The position numbers and the translations under genes were made by a program. 64,000 bases of DNA from Luscinia megarhynchos (Eukaryota; Chordata; Aves; Passeriformes; Turdidae): assembly GCA_034336665.1 (NCBI GenBank), contig JAPFBE010000002.1:76015405-76079404 (forward strand), in the 5' to 3' direction. The notes beneath the pieces are model-generated. The model saw only the letters and a list, made by a program, of their open reading frames with translations. It did not search any database and was not told the origin of the DNA. How positions within the stretch are numbered: position 1 is the stretch's first letter; every line of letters starts with the position of its first letter. Of the stretch, positions 1-13,226 are shown piece after piece.

Positions 1-2530
1 GCCTCTTATATGAATATGCCCCCTATCAGAAAAGCTTTTAGACAGATTAGATTTGATACTGATTACAACTTGAGAGGCTGTTAAAAGTTCCATGGAAGTT
101 CTTATTTATGCTTGAAGTACTGTAACTGGGCACAGACCTGCTGTGTCTGTGGGACTCTGGGTTCCAGGGATCCCTCTGCTGCATCAGCAGTTTTCAGATT
201 TAAAAAACTGTTAGTGAAGGCAGAAATAAACTCAGCAAGGATTAACAACCTGAGAATTTACCCAGCTCCTTGAGCGTATTTTGCCACCCCTACTGATTTC
301 CATACTGTGTCTCACAATATCAGATTTTGTAGCTCCAAACCCAACTCATACATTCCATAAATGTCTTCAAGTGTATTTTCTTTATATAAAAAGGCTGAGA
401 ATTGTTTCTAAGTTTGCTTGCTTTTCCTTGTGAGCAATTGTCCTTGCTTCTGGAAGGATCATGTTTGCTATGGGGTTTCCTATGGGGCACTTTGCTATGG
501 GGTAGGCTCCCCTAAATTACTTGGGATGTTGATGACCATCTGTAGGGAAGATACATGAACTCCAGAAAATTTTTTAATATTATTTAAAAAATAACACAGT
601 GTTGATATTTGTTAAGAGGGAAGATGGAATCTTTATGCAATAATGCCTAATCTCTTCATTCAATTAAAATTCAGAAGCCCACATATTTAATAATGCAAAC
701 TAAGCTCCTCTCGAAATCCTGTTTTCAGGGCTCAAAAAGCTTATTCTGACTGCAGGGACATTGTTTCCTTTTTTAAAGTTTCTTTATCTTAAAGAAACAT
801 TGATTTTGGAAACAAGATAAAAAGTACTTAAATATCAATGAAGTTTTTAAAGGAAAACTGGAAAGTTTATCTTTCAAATCTTGATGGTAAACTGAAAATT
901 TACTTGTAGCCAAATCCATTACTATTGCACATGCTCACAGAGATCATCTAAACAGCTGGAAGAAGAGACAGTTCTGTGAGAAAAAAAAATGTTTTTTAAT
1001 AATAAATAGGCAGCATAAAGGTTCTTTGTCTGTCTGGGAATCAGATAGTTCTGAAAGATTGTGAAGAAGAAGGAATGGAGAGGAAATTTCAAGATTCTTT
1101 CCTATCTTCTAAATAACAGGAAAGAGTAATAAGGTGATTCTAGAAATGCAATGCTGGATAAAAAAAAAGACTAGTATTTTTGGACCACTTTCAACAAGAA
1201 GCAGAAGCTGTGAAATCTGGAAGGTCTGCCCAGCCTGATCAGGACAGTGTTAACTTATCTGCGAGGCGAGAGTGTGTAAGGAGGTAAAATATATGATTTC
1301 CTTAGCATCAAGATATCAAGAAGAAAATTAATTGAAGCACTGTATGAAATAAAATAAATAAATCCTGGACTGTCTATACTAGCATAAAGAATCTTGGCAA
1401 CAAAAAGAATATTACAATTTTAGTCAACTCTTGAGTAATTTTTATTAACATGATATCATTGACATTTTCCTTGAAAGATTAGGGACAGGAAATCACCTGT
1501 TCCAAAGTTTCTAAGGAGGATGGCATCACCATGTGTTATAAAAGATACCTTGTGGCTATATCTATACTGATAAATTCAACAACAGTGGGAAATTTTATCA
1601 CATGTTGGGACTTCATTGTCCATACTGATAAAGCTGAGAAAAGTCCATGGCATGGTTTTGGCCTTAACCAACCAGTACTTTTCCAAACAATTCCTTGCCA
1701 CATTATGAGTGTTAACATTGGGCAGGAACTATTCCAAATAAGCAGTTTGTAATTGGTTACTCTGTCTGGAGATTAAAAAAAATTAATGACAAGAATATGG
1801 GGCCCTAGGAATAGGGTGGGGGGCAGAAAGAAATAGAATTTATTTGTTTCTTTTTTTCAAATTGAGTAATACTCACTTTGATAAAGCTCTCCTTCTCTCT
1901 CACTGTTAAAATGCAGAAAATTGTAAATTGTTTCCATATCATAAGAACATATCTGAGAATAATTTTTGTTAGACTCATATTGATACATAAGAGAAAATTA
2001 TCAAAAACTTGTGATAATTTAGGAATGCTTATTCTTGTGAAATGAGATAATTTTTATAATTTACAGGATATATGTACATTGATACAAGCTTGTCCCAAGC
2101 TATCAGGGAGGATACCTTTAAAAACTGTAAATAATTACATAATAAATCCACTGGAAAAGAATAAATTGAAAAAATGTGAACGATAACTGAGATAATTTAA
2201 ATAATGTTTCACTAAGTGAGCCAAAACAATAATCACACAGTCAAGAATTGATGTGGTAATGATTAATTTAAAAAAAAAAAAACCAAAACCCTAAGTAGAC
2301 CAGGTTTTTTAATTTCTAAAAGGCAATGGTGAAGACAAAAGAAGCTGATGTGAGTGATTAAAGCAAAACTGAATACAAACCACAGAAAACTGAGAAGGGA
2401 AGCAAATGTGCATAGGACATGTCCGTCAGAGTTTAAGGACAACATGAAAGGATTTTTTAACTGTTCCTGTCTAGATCATCAGGAGTGGACATGGTCAAAA
2501 ACTTAATGTTATTCAGTGCCATCTTACATC
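1..2530. other. AT-rich non-coding stretch
   Basis: No repeat family, RNA gene or exon is recognised here. Open frames are short (73 codons or fewer) and have no recognisable domain. A 12-base A run near 2269 is followed by an ACCAAAACCC stretch, but no parent transcript is recognisable before it, so I do not call a processed pseudogene. Confidence 0.6.
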
Positions 2531-2534
2531 ATTG

Positions 2535-2886
2535 CCAGGGTCAGGGGAAAGGGGCTCTTTCCCTCCTGTAAAGAAAGGATGTTCCTTTTCCTGCCAGAGG
2601 AAAACCTGGCAGGCAAAAGCTCTGCCCACCACTGTTTTTCATTGTCCCAGGACTGTTGAGCATTTTGCATGTAAATCTCACCCTCTTTGTACACTTTTGT
2701 TATTAATACTGGTGCTGTTATTGCTTGCTTTATCATGGTATTTCTGTTTCCAACAAGTTGTTCTTATCTCAACCCATGATCGCTCTCTTTTTTTGTTCCC
2801 CACTGAAGTGGGGGAAGGGGAGTGTTTTATTGTTTTCTTTCTAGTGGAAGCATTTAACTGGGGAATACCATTCCTAAACCACCACA
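2535..2886 (+). mobile_element. ERVL-type LTR, 3' portion
   Basis: The segment has the look of an avian ERVL long terminal repeat read on the plus strand. A TTATTAATA-rich stretch is followed by a TTCTTATCTCAACCCATGA box near 2762-2780, a G-rich stretch, and the end block CATTCCTAAACC near 2869-2880. The closing 14 bases (2873-2886) align at equal length with the end of the LTR near 62.74 kb (CCTAAACCATGACA there). The 5' boundary is not resolved and no target duplication was found. The 126-codon frame across it is a by-product of the LTR, not a gene. Family identity is from memory of avian ERVL LTRs. Confidence 0.6.
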
Positions 2887-2950
2887 CAGCACACAGAAAA
2901 AGAGGCTATTAACAGGTGTCAGTACATTTGTCAGAAGGGTAGAATTATTA

Positions 2951-2997
2951 GAAGTATTAAATTATTGAAGTATTAAATTATTAAAGTATTAAAGAAT
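2951..2997. repeat. 16-bp tandem repeat, about 3 copies
   Basis: The unit GAAGTATTAAATTATT occurs at 2951-2966 and 2967-2982, followed by a diverged third copy to about 2997. It is a small AT-rich minisatellite just downstream of the LTR. Confidence 0.85.
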
Positions 2998-3194
2998 CAG
3001 AAATATTGAGTGAATGTATAATAAATATATCATTAGGGGGGAAATGCCAGATATAGTGGTTTTGGCAAATGTTAATCATGACCTTTCTACTCCAACAAAA
3101 TTCTAAAAAACTCCTACAGGACATTAATATCTTTAAAATTATTGGGAACTGGTACTATGGATCTACATGTTTTAGAAGAGCTATTAGATATTAA

Positions 3195-3460
3195 AGAATC
3201 ACAGAATCACAGAGTCACAGAATCATCAAAGAAGAGAAGATTAAAGGTTTGGAGATGCCTTTAAGATCATCTGTCCAACCACAGCCCAGTACCAGAATAA
3301 TCACACCTAAACCATATACCCAAGTGCCACATCCAGATGCCTCTTAAACACATCCTGAGATGATGACTGCCTGGGTAACTTATTCTAATGCCTGAACACT
3401 CTTTCAGTGAAAAATTTTTAATAAATATCCTGTCATAAAATCTTAAACTCTGCAAAGTAG
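3195..3460 (-). mobile_element. CR1 non-LTR retrotransposon, 3' end fragment
   Basis: Read on the plus strand it begins with repeated AATCACAGA/GTCACAGA octamers, the reverse complement of the CR1 3' terminal repeat. Then come CTTTAAGATCATCTGTCCAACC, a worn mid-section and AATGCCTGAACACTCTTTCAGTGAA, which match the avian CR1 3' region in antisense. The copy is 5'-truncated at about 3460 and clearly diverged, so it is old. It carries no coding capacity. Confidence 0.85.
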
Positions 3461-3654
3461 AACAATGAAATTGTTGCTGTTAAAATATGTAGTTATTGAG
3501 CAGCATGGCATTGTGCAGACCACAGATCACTAACTCAAATTGATTGGGCCATTTAATGAGCTCAGGACAAGGTGCACTTAAAAAGACCAAGTACAGATAA
3601 TTGATTTTGGAACAAGAGAAACCACATTTTGAGAATAGAGATGCTGACAATTTG

Positions 3655-3688
<34 letters not shown>

Positions 3689-5785
3689 AAGATTAGTGGT
3701 GAGAAGCAAGGTTCAGAGTGATAGAAGTTGTGGGTGTGACAGTCTTCTTATTAATGTTAATAGGATTAGCAATTTAGCCATTTTGGATGTAGATAACAAC
3801 CTAAAGTAGTAGCAATGAGTTTATGTGAACAATGTTTGGCACTGATGTGATACTTCCTTGAATTTTGGGTCCAGTCCTGATGGCCACAATTCAAGAAGGA
3901 TATGTTTACCCTTCTGAGAGTTCAATCAAATGTTAACAAGAATAAAATAAAAGCCTTATATTAAGAAAGTTGAAGAGCTTCCATTGAGTACTTATTAGGT
4001 AGAAATTGCAGTAATTCAGTCACAATCTAAATGTACAAGCAATAGGATCCAAAATTGATGATATGGTGCCTCAACCCCTTAAAAAAGGTTTAAACTAGAA
4101 AGTACAATAATTCAGTTGAGAACTGTGGCTTCCATGACAGCAAGTTTAGCTATATGACACTTTAGTAAGTCAGTGGCAGTTATTTCACACCTGGAAACTT
4201 TGGAAGAGAGTTTGGGTAGAAGGTTTCTTTCTGTAAGTATTTTTACAATTTTACCTCTTCTTCAAACAGCGTATCTTTTGCAGGGTGTCAAATTAGCATG
4301 ACATGAGGAGAAGAGCTGTAACCTTCTGCATAGTAGCTCTCAGGAGATTGCTGAAATTTAAAAATCATATGAGAAAAATGTCTCTTGACCTTTGTCTTAC
4401 TCTCATCCTATTTCTAAGCATTCACTATTGCCTGTTGTCATGAACAGGACACTGAGCAACTCTGATCATAGGTCCAACCCAATAAATTTCTTACATTCTT
4501 ACTATAGAAGCAATTCTTCCTTGAATTCCTATGAATGTCAATAGAGATTATATTCCATTACACATAATTGTTCTCTTCTTCAGTATTGAGTGGAAGAAAA
4601 TAGTGTCAGCTACTCAGGAAATTGTATAGCTCTTTTAATAGCTGATCTGTAATTATATACTGATGCCAGTTTACCACAGGAACTAATGGAAGCAACTATG
4701 TAACACCTCACAGACTACACACCTGTATTTTAACTGAAGTTAATGTTTAGTTAGTATTAATCTTGTCAAGTATTTGGGGCTCTCTTTAACTGAGTTAAAT
4801 ACAGTGCTTACATCTTTCAATTAATGCAGATTTCATCAAGGCTTTAATCATTTACTGCTTCCTAGGTTTCTCACCTGGTCTTTAGGAGCATGAGCTACTG
4901 GAGTCTTATGCCCAATTTATTACATATGAGTGTTATAAAGCTTGATAAATATGAAGCTGCCTCTTACAAAAATGGCATTTTTCCAGTGGCAGAGATTACT
5001 TTAGAAGACATTTTGAGCTTTTCAGTAAATTGGTTGCAAATCATTTTGATGTTTAGAGTGCTGGGTGCAGGGATAGTGACAGGTTCTGACAAGGCAGAAA
5101 GTGCTGTGGCATTATTAGTAAGCCATGGAAATGATCTTGAAAAGGAGTGCTACATTACTTAAATGGAAAAAGTGCTGTTGAGACTTTCACAATCTGTTCA
5201 CAGAGGGCTTATAAACAGAGTGGTGAAATCAGCTGAAAAAAGCTATTCAGTAAGAAGTATACACATGCACATCCTGCCTGAAAATGTATGCAGGTGTTCT
5301 GTCAGCCAAGTAAGAGCAGATTTTTAAAAGAAAACAGAAAATAAGTGTTTCTGAAGTAAGTGTAGACAATTCCCAGAGAAAAAATGTGAGGAATTTGAGC
5401 AGGGTTTTGAGTAAGAACAGAGTACCAGGAGGGGATCTAAAGGAGGGTGGGCCACCTGATGGTCTTTTCTCAGCACTCATGCATCCAGGGGATAGCACTG
5501 CAATCTTATGCTCATCCCCTGAACCAGTAGATACCTGCTGAGTTGTGTTCTGTGTGCATGCAACAGTAATCTTCTACTTTTCCAGCCAATCTCTATATGT
5601 GAAATATACCCTGGGCACCACATCTTTTCAAACACCACGTCAACACAGTAACTCACCAATTCACCCCATGTTCTCATGATAAATGCCTACTAGTGACCAT
5701 TCTGACTATACTCAGTAAAGGGTTTCTAACCTCCCCATTAAGCACCTGAAGAAAACAAATATTTACTAAATTTGATGAGAGCAAG
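3461..5785. other. Non-coding stretch between two CR1 copies
   Basis: Apart from the AT dinucleotide repeat near 3.66 kb I see nothing recognisable. A 90-codon frame at 4890-5162 has no domain and no splice or promoter context, and is taken as chance. Confidence 0.6.
3658..3686. repeat. (AT)n microsatellite
   Basis: An uninterrupted AT dinucleotide run of about 14 units. It is self-complementary and so could extrude, but it is a common type of microsatellite. Confidence 0.95.
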
Positions 5786-6135
5786 TCATAGACTCATAGA
5801 GTCACAGAATCATAGAATGGCTTATGTTGGAAGGAACCTTTAAGATTATCTAGTTCCAACCCCTCTGCCAAGGACAGTGACACTTCCTACTAGGACAAGC
5901 TGCTCATAGCCTCATCTAACCCAGCCTTTAGCACTTCAGGGATGAGGCATTCACAGCTTCTCTCTTGTTTCAGTGTCTCACCACCCTCACAGTAAAGAAT
6001 TTTTTCCTAATATCTAGTGTAAACCTTCTGTCTTTCAGTTTAAACCCATTCTCTCTTGTCCTGTAACTACATGCTGTTGTGAAAGATCTCTCTCCACCTT
6101 TCTTCTAGGATCCATTCAGGTTCTAGAGGGCTGAA
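5786..6135 (-). mobile_element. CR1 non-LTR retrotransposon, 3' end fragment
   Basis: The plus strand starts with TCATAGA/TCACAGA octamers, then GTTGGAAGGAACCTTTAAGA and TCTAGTTCCAACCCC. It runs through the standard CR1 antisense blocks, including CTCACCACCCTCACAGTAAA and TTTTTCCTAATATCTA, to the GGTTCTAGAGGGCTG segment. This is roughly 350 bp of the CR1 3' region inserted on the minus strand and truncated at its 5' end. It is less diverged than the copy at 3.2 kb. No intact coding sequence remains. Confidence 0.93.
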
Positions 6136-7023
6136 GATTATGAAACTAGACTCTATGCTATGAAAGTTCCAGACATATACATTTTATTCACTGGCATATG
6201 TAGACATTTTATTAATTTTATGATATTGACCAATGAAAAACACTTGGTAAAATCTAGATTGGAGATTTTCACTGTGTTCACTTGCTGTGAGAGTAAAGAT
6301 GGCAACTACTGGTAAGCTGTAAGCACATTTAAAAACAGTGAAACTATTCATTAAGCTCAAAACCCAACATGATTCAGTACATAATGTGCATGCAAGCCAC
6401 GTTGCACTGACAAAAAACCCCTAACAAATGATAACCTATTTACAGAGTGCTTGCATTTTCCAAGGAAGAGGTCACTGCATGACTAATCAATTATATTTTT
6501 GTAATTATAAAGAGAACAACAAAAACTCCCAAGTGATGGCAAAAACTGTCTTAAAATTAGGCTAGACTTTGGTTCTGTCAGCAGCTCGGTGTGCAGATAG
6601 ATAGATGACAGTGCTTTGTGCAGCTCCCAGGGTAAGAAATGTGGTTACTGTACTGAGATCCTGTGAGTGCCTGTGCCCTCTGAGCTGCCCCATGTCCACA
6701 GCTGCCCCATGCCCTGTCAGGACCATGCTGTGCCAGAGGCTGGCTCCTCAATATTTATTACTAACTCATAAAATGCTCATTTGCACCTGTCTCAGGAGCT
6801 GCTTCCTCATTGATGGACCAGCTGATAACAGCATCCTTACTATCCACGCTTACTGGCTGAGAAACACAGAAAAAGTCAAGACACATTTTGGGTGTTGGAG
6901 CCTGAAAATGATGCCTGCTGATTGGTGTACATGTTTTTTCTTAGCAAATGAAGGTAACACAGTACTACTCAGTTAATTTTGGAATATCTTATCTCAGTAG
7001 ATGGAATAAAGGATGAAAATTAT
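6136..7023. other. Non-coding stretch, nothing recognised
   Basis: A 123-codon frame at 6605-6976 is cysteine-rich at its start but matches no family I recognise. It has no splice or promoter context and is treated as chance. Confidence 0.55.
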
Positions 7024-7206
<183 letters not shown>

Positions 7207-7261
7207 TGTTTTCTTATGGTAAATATTAGGTACAAGTTTTTCCAGAAGTGCTAAACTTTAG

Positions 7262-7408
7262 TTGTGGATACCCCATTCCTGGAAGTGTTCAAGGCCAGGC
7301 TGGATAGGACTTTGAGCAAGTGGAAGATATTCCTTTCCATGGCAGGAGAATTGGAACTAGATGAAGTTTAAAGTCTCTTCCAACACAAATTCTATGATTC
7401 TATGAAAA
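7262..7408 (+). mobile_element. CR1 non-LTR retrotransposon, short 3' end
   Basis: The last approximately 145 bp of a CR1 in sense orientation. The coding end reads GTTGTGGATACCCCATTCC and GTGTTCAAGGCCAGGCTGGA, followed by the 3' untranslated part TTGGAACTAGATGAAG. The terminal repeats ATTCTATG ATTCTATGA lie at 7389-7405. It is severely 5'-truncated, the usual outcome of target-primed reverse transcription. Confidence 0.93.
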
Positions 7409-7409
7409 C

Positions 7410-8380
7410 AATGTTAAAAAAAGGGAAAAAAATGAATTAATTCAGCAGTAGGGTATATATGTGGAGTAAGTCTTATTTTAGCCATTACATAGGGTTTTTC
7501 CACAGGTCACCTCCCTCAGTTATCTAAGATGAGGGCTTACTTCAATCATAGCTGTGCATTCTGAGTCTTCTTCTAAGAAGAAATTTTTGGGTACTGGCCT
7601 CTAATTGACTGCAACTTCATTCAATAACTATTGTGCCAAAATTCACTCTTCAACACACATTTTTATCTCTCACCGTCATATTTCTAAGAACTGTTATCGT
7701 TTTGCATTTTGAAACTCAATAAAATACAAATAAATCATATGAGGTATTTATAGGGAAAGAAAATATGATAAATATGTAGATATGCACTTTTATCTCTGTG
7801 CTATCTCTCTTCTTCACAAGATTATCTATTTGACACATTTCATAATGGAAATGTGCTTGAATAATTTCTTTTGCTCTGTAACTTTCACATTTTCTCACTA
7901 AATTTAAATTACTTATTTTTTTAACATTGTTGTGTTCTTGATTGTTGGAACCAAGTTAAGTTTATTACATCATTTATAAATTATCTATCAGAAGAATAGT
8001 ATAAATCTTTTATTAGTTCCTGTAGCCCCTCATTTTTTTCTTTTCAAGGCAAAACATGATAACCAGAATGGAATGTGGTAAAGGCAAGTTTGTGCTGCTT
8101 AACAGCAGTTTTTCTAACATTGTATCTCTTAGAAAGCTCCTTCAAAATTTTGTCTGCCCAAATCACATAAGAATCTGGTTTTATGACTGTGATTGACTCC
8201 AACTTGCTAAATTCTTAATATAGGTTTAGAGGCATAGAGAAAGGATTATGAAAAAGAAAAAAAATCCACAGAGTGATCTACACATCGATTATAAGACTAT
8301 ATTTTTGATAGGCTACTGTCAAAAAAATAGTAAGAGTACTATTTCTGCAGACATTAACTTAGTACAGAAGAAAAATTCTA
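7410..8380. other. AT-rich non-coding stretch
   Basis: Nothing recognised. Short frames only. Confidence 0.6.
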
Positions 8381-8425
8381 TTTTAGTTGGAAGGGACTTA
8401 CAGTGATCATCCAGTCCCACAGCAG
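8381..8425 (-). mobile_element. Possible tiny CR1 remnant
   Basis: TTTTAGTTGGAAGGGACTTA followed by CAGTGATCATCCAGTCCCAC resembles the antisense CR1 block that normally follows the terminal octamers. Only about 45 bp are alignable by eye and the octamers are absent, so chance cannot be excluded. Confidence 0.4.
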
Positions 8426-9745
8426 GCACCCACTAGCAGCAGAAACAGGGACTATTTAAGGAATACTGATTGTCTTTTCCATAAAGCCTGTAGCTGTGCA
8501 CTGTTTCCTCCTAGGGTGAAGATGTCTGCAGAGGTCGCTGCCTGTACTGTCCTTCCCATTGAGGAGACTGTGCACTTACATCTTTGCATTTTAGCTGGCT
8601 GCCTTCAGGATGGACTATAAATCAGATGAGTGAAACATCCTGAACTAAACAAGTAGTTTGGAAGTGACTTTCTAAGTCAGATTCCTCATTTGCCTTATGG
8701 CACAACTGAAAAAAGTTCATCAGTGTAACTGCAACCAGTGAATTGCAGCAGGGTGGCTGGACACAAGCAACAGAAAAAGAGAAAGAAACTGTCTTTGTAC
8801 AGCTTTTATCCCTGATGGAAATATATGTCATGGAATGGCTACCCTCCCCCAGGAAGAGGGATGAGGCAGGAAACAGCCCAGCAGTGGCAATTCACTGTGC
8901 TATACCCACACTCAGGACAGGGATTCTTGTTTCCCAGCAATGCAGTACTATTTCCTTCCTGTACACTTATTTAACCATCATAGGTGACTTCAAAAGTAGA
9001 GTAGGTGAGATTTTTTTCAATGCTCATGTTGACTTTTTTTTCTGAATCTCTAGTAAAATTAATTGAGATGCTGGTTTAATTTGTTGAGAAAAACAAACTT
9101 TGTTGCATCTTTTGAAAAGCAAAATTCATTCATCTGCTTTTTATCCAGTGTTCCTTTCTGGCCTCCTCTCTGTTTCCTGCCACACAATGGAGTACTATTA
9201 TGAAAACATTTAAAGTAATGACAACTATATTAAGAACACATCACTTTGGAAAAAAATTAACCATTTTTCTGTGTGTAGGCAAAAAAAGGAACAGAAATTT
9301 GCTTGAATTATGAAGGCCACACACACACACTGGGCAAGTGTTGCGTGATCTCTGAAAATTATCTAGTTGAGCCACAGCTGGAGACAGTCACACATAGCTG
9401 CAGCACTCAGAGTGCCTATGACGCCACTTCTTGCTCTCCACTCCCACACAGTTTTTTAGCCAGATTGCTAAAACAGGAATCTTTCAGGATATTGAACACT
9501 GGGTATAGATATGTACTTAGATAACAAAGTTAATATGCTAGTCCATCAAGTCTTCCTGTGCATACTCCACAGAAGAACAGAGAAATGCTTCTTCAGAGTT
9601 GGAGTAAATTAGGAACTTGATGTGTATAATTCAAATCTCACTTTGGCAAAGCCCTTTTCTTCCTTCCCAGTGGAGTCTCAAGGGAAATTGAGCAACTAAT
9701 GTAGAAACTGTCATTACCTTACTAAAGATAGACCTTGTTTGAGGA

Positions 9746-9769
9746 GCCTACGTGGGCATGCACGTAGGC
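9746..9769. repeat. Perfect inverted repeat, 9-bp arms
   Basis: Arms GCCTACGTG and CACGTAGGC flank a 6-base spacer GGCATG. Each arm carries the core ACGTG, the kind of core bound by bHLH-PAS factors. Whether it binds anything is inference. Confidence 0.9.
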
Positions 9770-12700
9770 ACAATTTTAAGTACATGGGTAGCCACAGAAG
9801 CATTTTTAAAGGCATGAAAGCATGTCTGGGCATCTTGTTAGGTTGTGTTCAGTGAACCAAACTCAGGCACTAAGAATTTTGCAAGTTATTTTGTCTGGGC
9901 ACCCAACTGACTTTGGGGAGTGAACCAGTAACATAGACTTCTGCTTCTCTGTGTTCAGCTTGAAAACATGATTCTAATGTCTGATCTCAGGCCAGGAGAA
10001 TTTGATGGAAGTTTATACTTTGAAGTTGAATTCTTATGGAGCAACTCTTATATTTCTTGCCCAGCTATGGGCCAATAAAATGGCTAAGGAATGTAGGACA
10101 GCTTTCACAAACATTATAAAGAAAACAAAAAAAAATATGAATGAGAAGTACGGAAAGAAAGATAAGTCTAAGCATTTGGGAAAATGGCTTTCAGGTTTAA
10201 ATATTATGCCATATATTTGGATCTTTGAAGTTTATAAATATTTACTACTGTATTACAAATAGTTAGACTTTAGCATAGACACAACTGGTTGAAACTGAAA
10301 CTAAGATCAACTCAATCAGATATTTAATATAATTTACTAAAGAAAATATGAGCTACTGTCTCTGTGTCATAGAATTATACCTCTCCTCCATGAAATGAAT
10401 CATTCTGAATTTTTAAGAGATAAACAAGTCATGAGAAAAATTGAAAAATGCTTTATTGAAAAGGAAGAAGTGTCATAACTTTCCTGTTATTAATCTTTCA
10501 TATCCTTATACTATTTGTTACATGCTCTAGCATGCATAAATATAACTCAAGGCATACAACACTTTCTTGTATAATGCAATATAATGAGTCTTTAAAGTAA
10601 GAATCAATCTGTTTGAATACAAGGTAGCAGATGTGTAATCACTAAGATGAAAGAAAGACTTCTCTCACTAGTGCATAGAAAATTTATGCTTGTAATTCCT
10701 CCTAGAGGATGGAGAAGAAATATTCATGAACAGAAGGCACAATGCAGTATGATCTAATGGTTCAATCTAATTCTGAAACCCAAGAAATTCTGTGCTCATC
10801 CAGGTATGCTGTCAATGTTTTGAGACCTTTTTTCCCTCTAATTCCCTCCCTCAGACTTCCCAGCTGTAAATCCTGTGCACTCCATTGCTTTTAAATGTCA
10901 ATATATAAAATGTATAAGATTAGCAGTTAAAATAGTGTGGCTTTTCCCTGATCACCCATGATTCAGACTGCCAAAGAAGGAATGTGGAATGTGGAACACG
11001 CATGGGGTGTGCTGAATGCATGCAGACATCCTGATGTACCCAAACTAATTTATATTTTGAGAGATGGTTATTGTGGATGGTTTCACCCACTTCTTATTGA
11101 TTGAAAAAATACATAAATGAATGTATAATAAAAAATAATAATTAATAATATGAAAAATAAGCACATCACAAATGGCTCCATGTAGATCCATCCATTTGAT
11201 GAAAGGTAATGATGTAACATATTTGTCATTACTTCCTATTTATGTTTTAGGGACTTTCTATGAAATTTGAGAGATTAGATCATATATCTTGTGTACAAAT
11301 AGAGGCTGAATCTTCTTTCAGGAAGCATTAATTCTATCTGATAATCTTTCCAACCTCTAGGACTCACAAATACATTAGGTTGAGGCTTCTTCCCTTTGGA
11401 AGCTCTCCCCCTTTACATGGAAACAGTCACCTTCCACTGCCAGCTTTACATTTGACTTAAGTGAAGTTAGGATTGCCACTTAGCGTGCAATTCTAATTCA
11501 CTACTGAAAATAAGACTTTGGATGGAAAGTCACTTATGTGGTTTTAATATGTGGATGTGTTGCATTTTGGGAAAAAATGCTCTTTTCACTCATCTTTCAG
11601 TAGCAAAGTGAGACACAAGCAAAATCTGATCTGAATTATGTCTTGCACTTAACCTGAAGGAAAAACTGTCATTTTTACAAACATTACATCTTCAGAATAT
11701 AAAAGTCACAATTAATGCCAGATCTATATCCTTGCTTTAGATCTTTTGACAAGTAATTGCCCCCTCCCCTCCCCAAACTCTTTGCTTCAACCTCCCCCAC
11801 CTCTTCTGCCACATTTTAGAATTTGAAATTAAAAGCATAAATTATATGTTGTAGCTTGCAGCTAAAAACTGATTCTGACTCTGAATGTTCTTTTAGAACC
11901 ACAGCCAGCCAAAACTAATACAGCACAGTCTCACTGAAGTGCTTGGAGCAGTCTGTCTAAACAGCACAGGCCTTCTTAATTTACCCAAAGCTCACACTGC
12001 CTCTGATTAGGATGAAAGTGACTGTGCCATCGAAGAAAAAAGTAACTTGACTCTTTCAGGAGCAGCTGAGAGAGTATGAAAACTTGCACAGATTAAGCTT
12101 TTAGGCTCAGGTCAGCTCATGTCTTTAACCTTCCTGGGGGCCTAACAAAATATTTGAGGAGCAGGAAATCTTCCCTGTTTGTATAGCTGCTGGACATCAG
12201 ATGCTGTGTCTGCCCTGCTGCAGACCTGGCTTGTATTAGGCACCAGTCACAAACCAGTCATTTTAACAGACTTGCAGTCCATTTTGGGTCATCTCTCTGA
12301 GCAAGCCAGAGGATTTCTGAACTCTCCCATGCTCTGCTTGAGCTACCATTAGCTCTTCAAAAGCAGACAGTGGCAGGGATCTCACAGGAAAGTGCAGGAA
12401 AGCGTTCTGCATGCAGCCACATAAAGCTCTGTACCAGAGCAATCCTTTGCAGGAGGAGACAGTTCAGCTTTTGCTCACATGTGTGATTCTCTTTTCACAC
12501 TTCTAAGGAAATCTATGCGTGTAGAATTTCAACTTGAGATCTAAGGTGCTGGAATATGGTACTAAGGCACAGACAGGAGGTGCTGGAATGATGATTTCTT
12601 GTGCTTGTCAGTTATAGCTACAGCCATAATGGTCCACTGGATGAGTCAAGAAAGAAAGGCTATACAAACATAGAATTAGAGCTTCTAGGATAAGTTGACT

Positions 12701-13204
12701 GCACCAACAGGAAAAAGTAAGGTTGCATTTTCTAACCTCAGGGTTCTTGACTTTTGCAACTTTAATAATATTCTTTTGTTTAGAATAAAAAAAATTACTA
12801 TGTCATATTATTTTCTGCAAGCTATGTAAACAAATTTGTCATGAGAACAACTTTATATTTGTAGTCTGTGATTAATGCTTTCTTGGCCTACCACTACAAA
12901 AATAAAAATAACTGTTTTTTTCTTAAATTATGCCTTTGCTGCAGCAGAAAATGATAATTTGCGATGGTCTGCCTAAGCTATTAAGTGTGTGAAAGAAAAA
13001 ACAATTAGAAAGAAATATGACTTTTTTTTTATTTTCAAGAGTTTGGCTTAAGTGTGAGAAAAAAAGCTTAGTTGGTATTTATTTAATCTGATTTCTTCCC
13101 TGCTACTAAATCTAATTTTATATAATTGTAGATTCTATATAATAGGTCTCAGAAATTTAAAACCTCAAAATAATAGTGAAAATACATGAAATTTAATGGT
13201 TAAT

Positions 13205-13226
13205 CATATTATTCGTGAATAATATG
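13205..13226. repeat. Perfect palindrome, 10-bp arms
   Basis: Arms CATATTATTC and GAATAATATG are separated by GT only. The central ten bases ATTCGTGAAT recur in a second, shorter palindrome at 19742-19755. Confidence 0.9.

Noticed and set aside
2532..2912. 126-codon plus-strand frame
   Set aside because: It lies across an ERVL-type LTR, which is non-coding.
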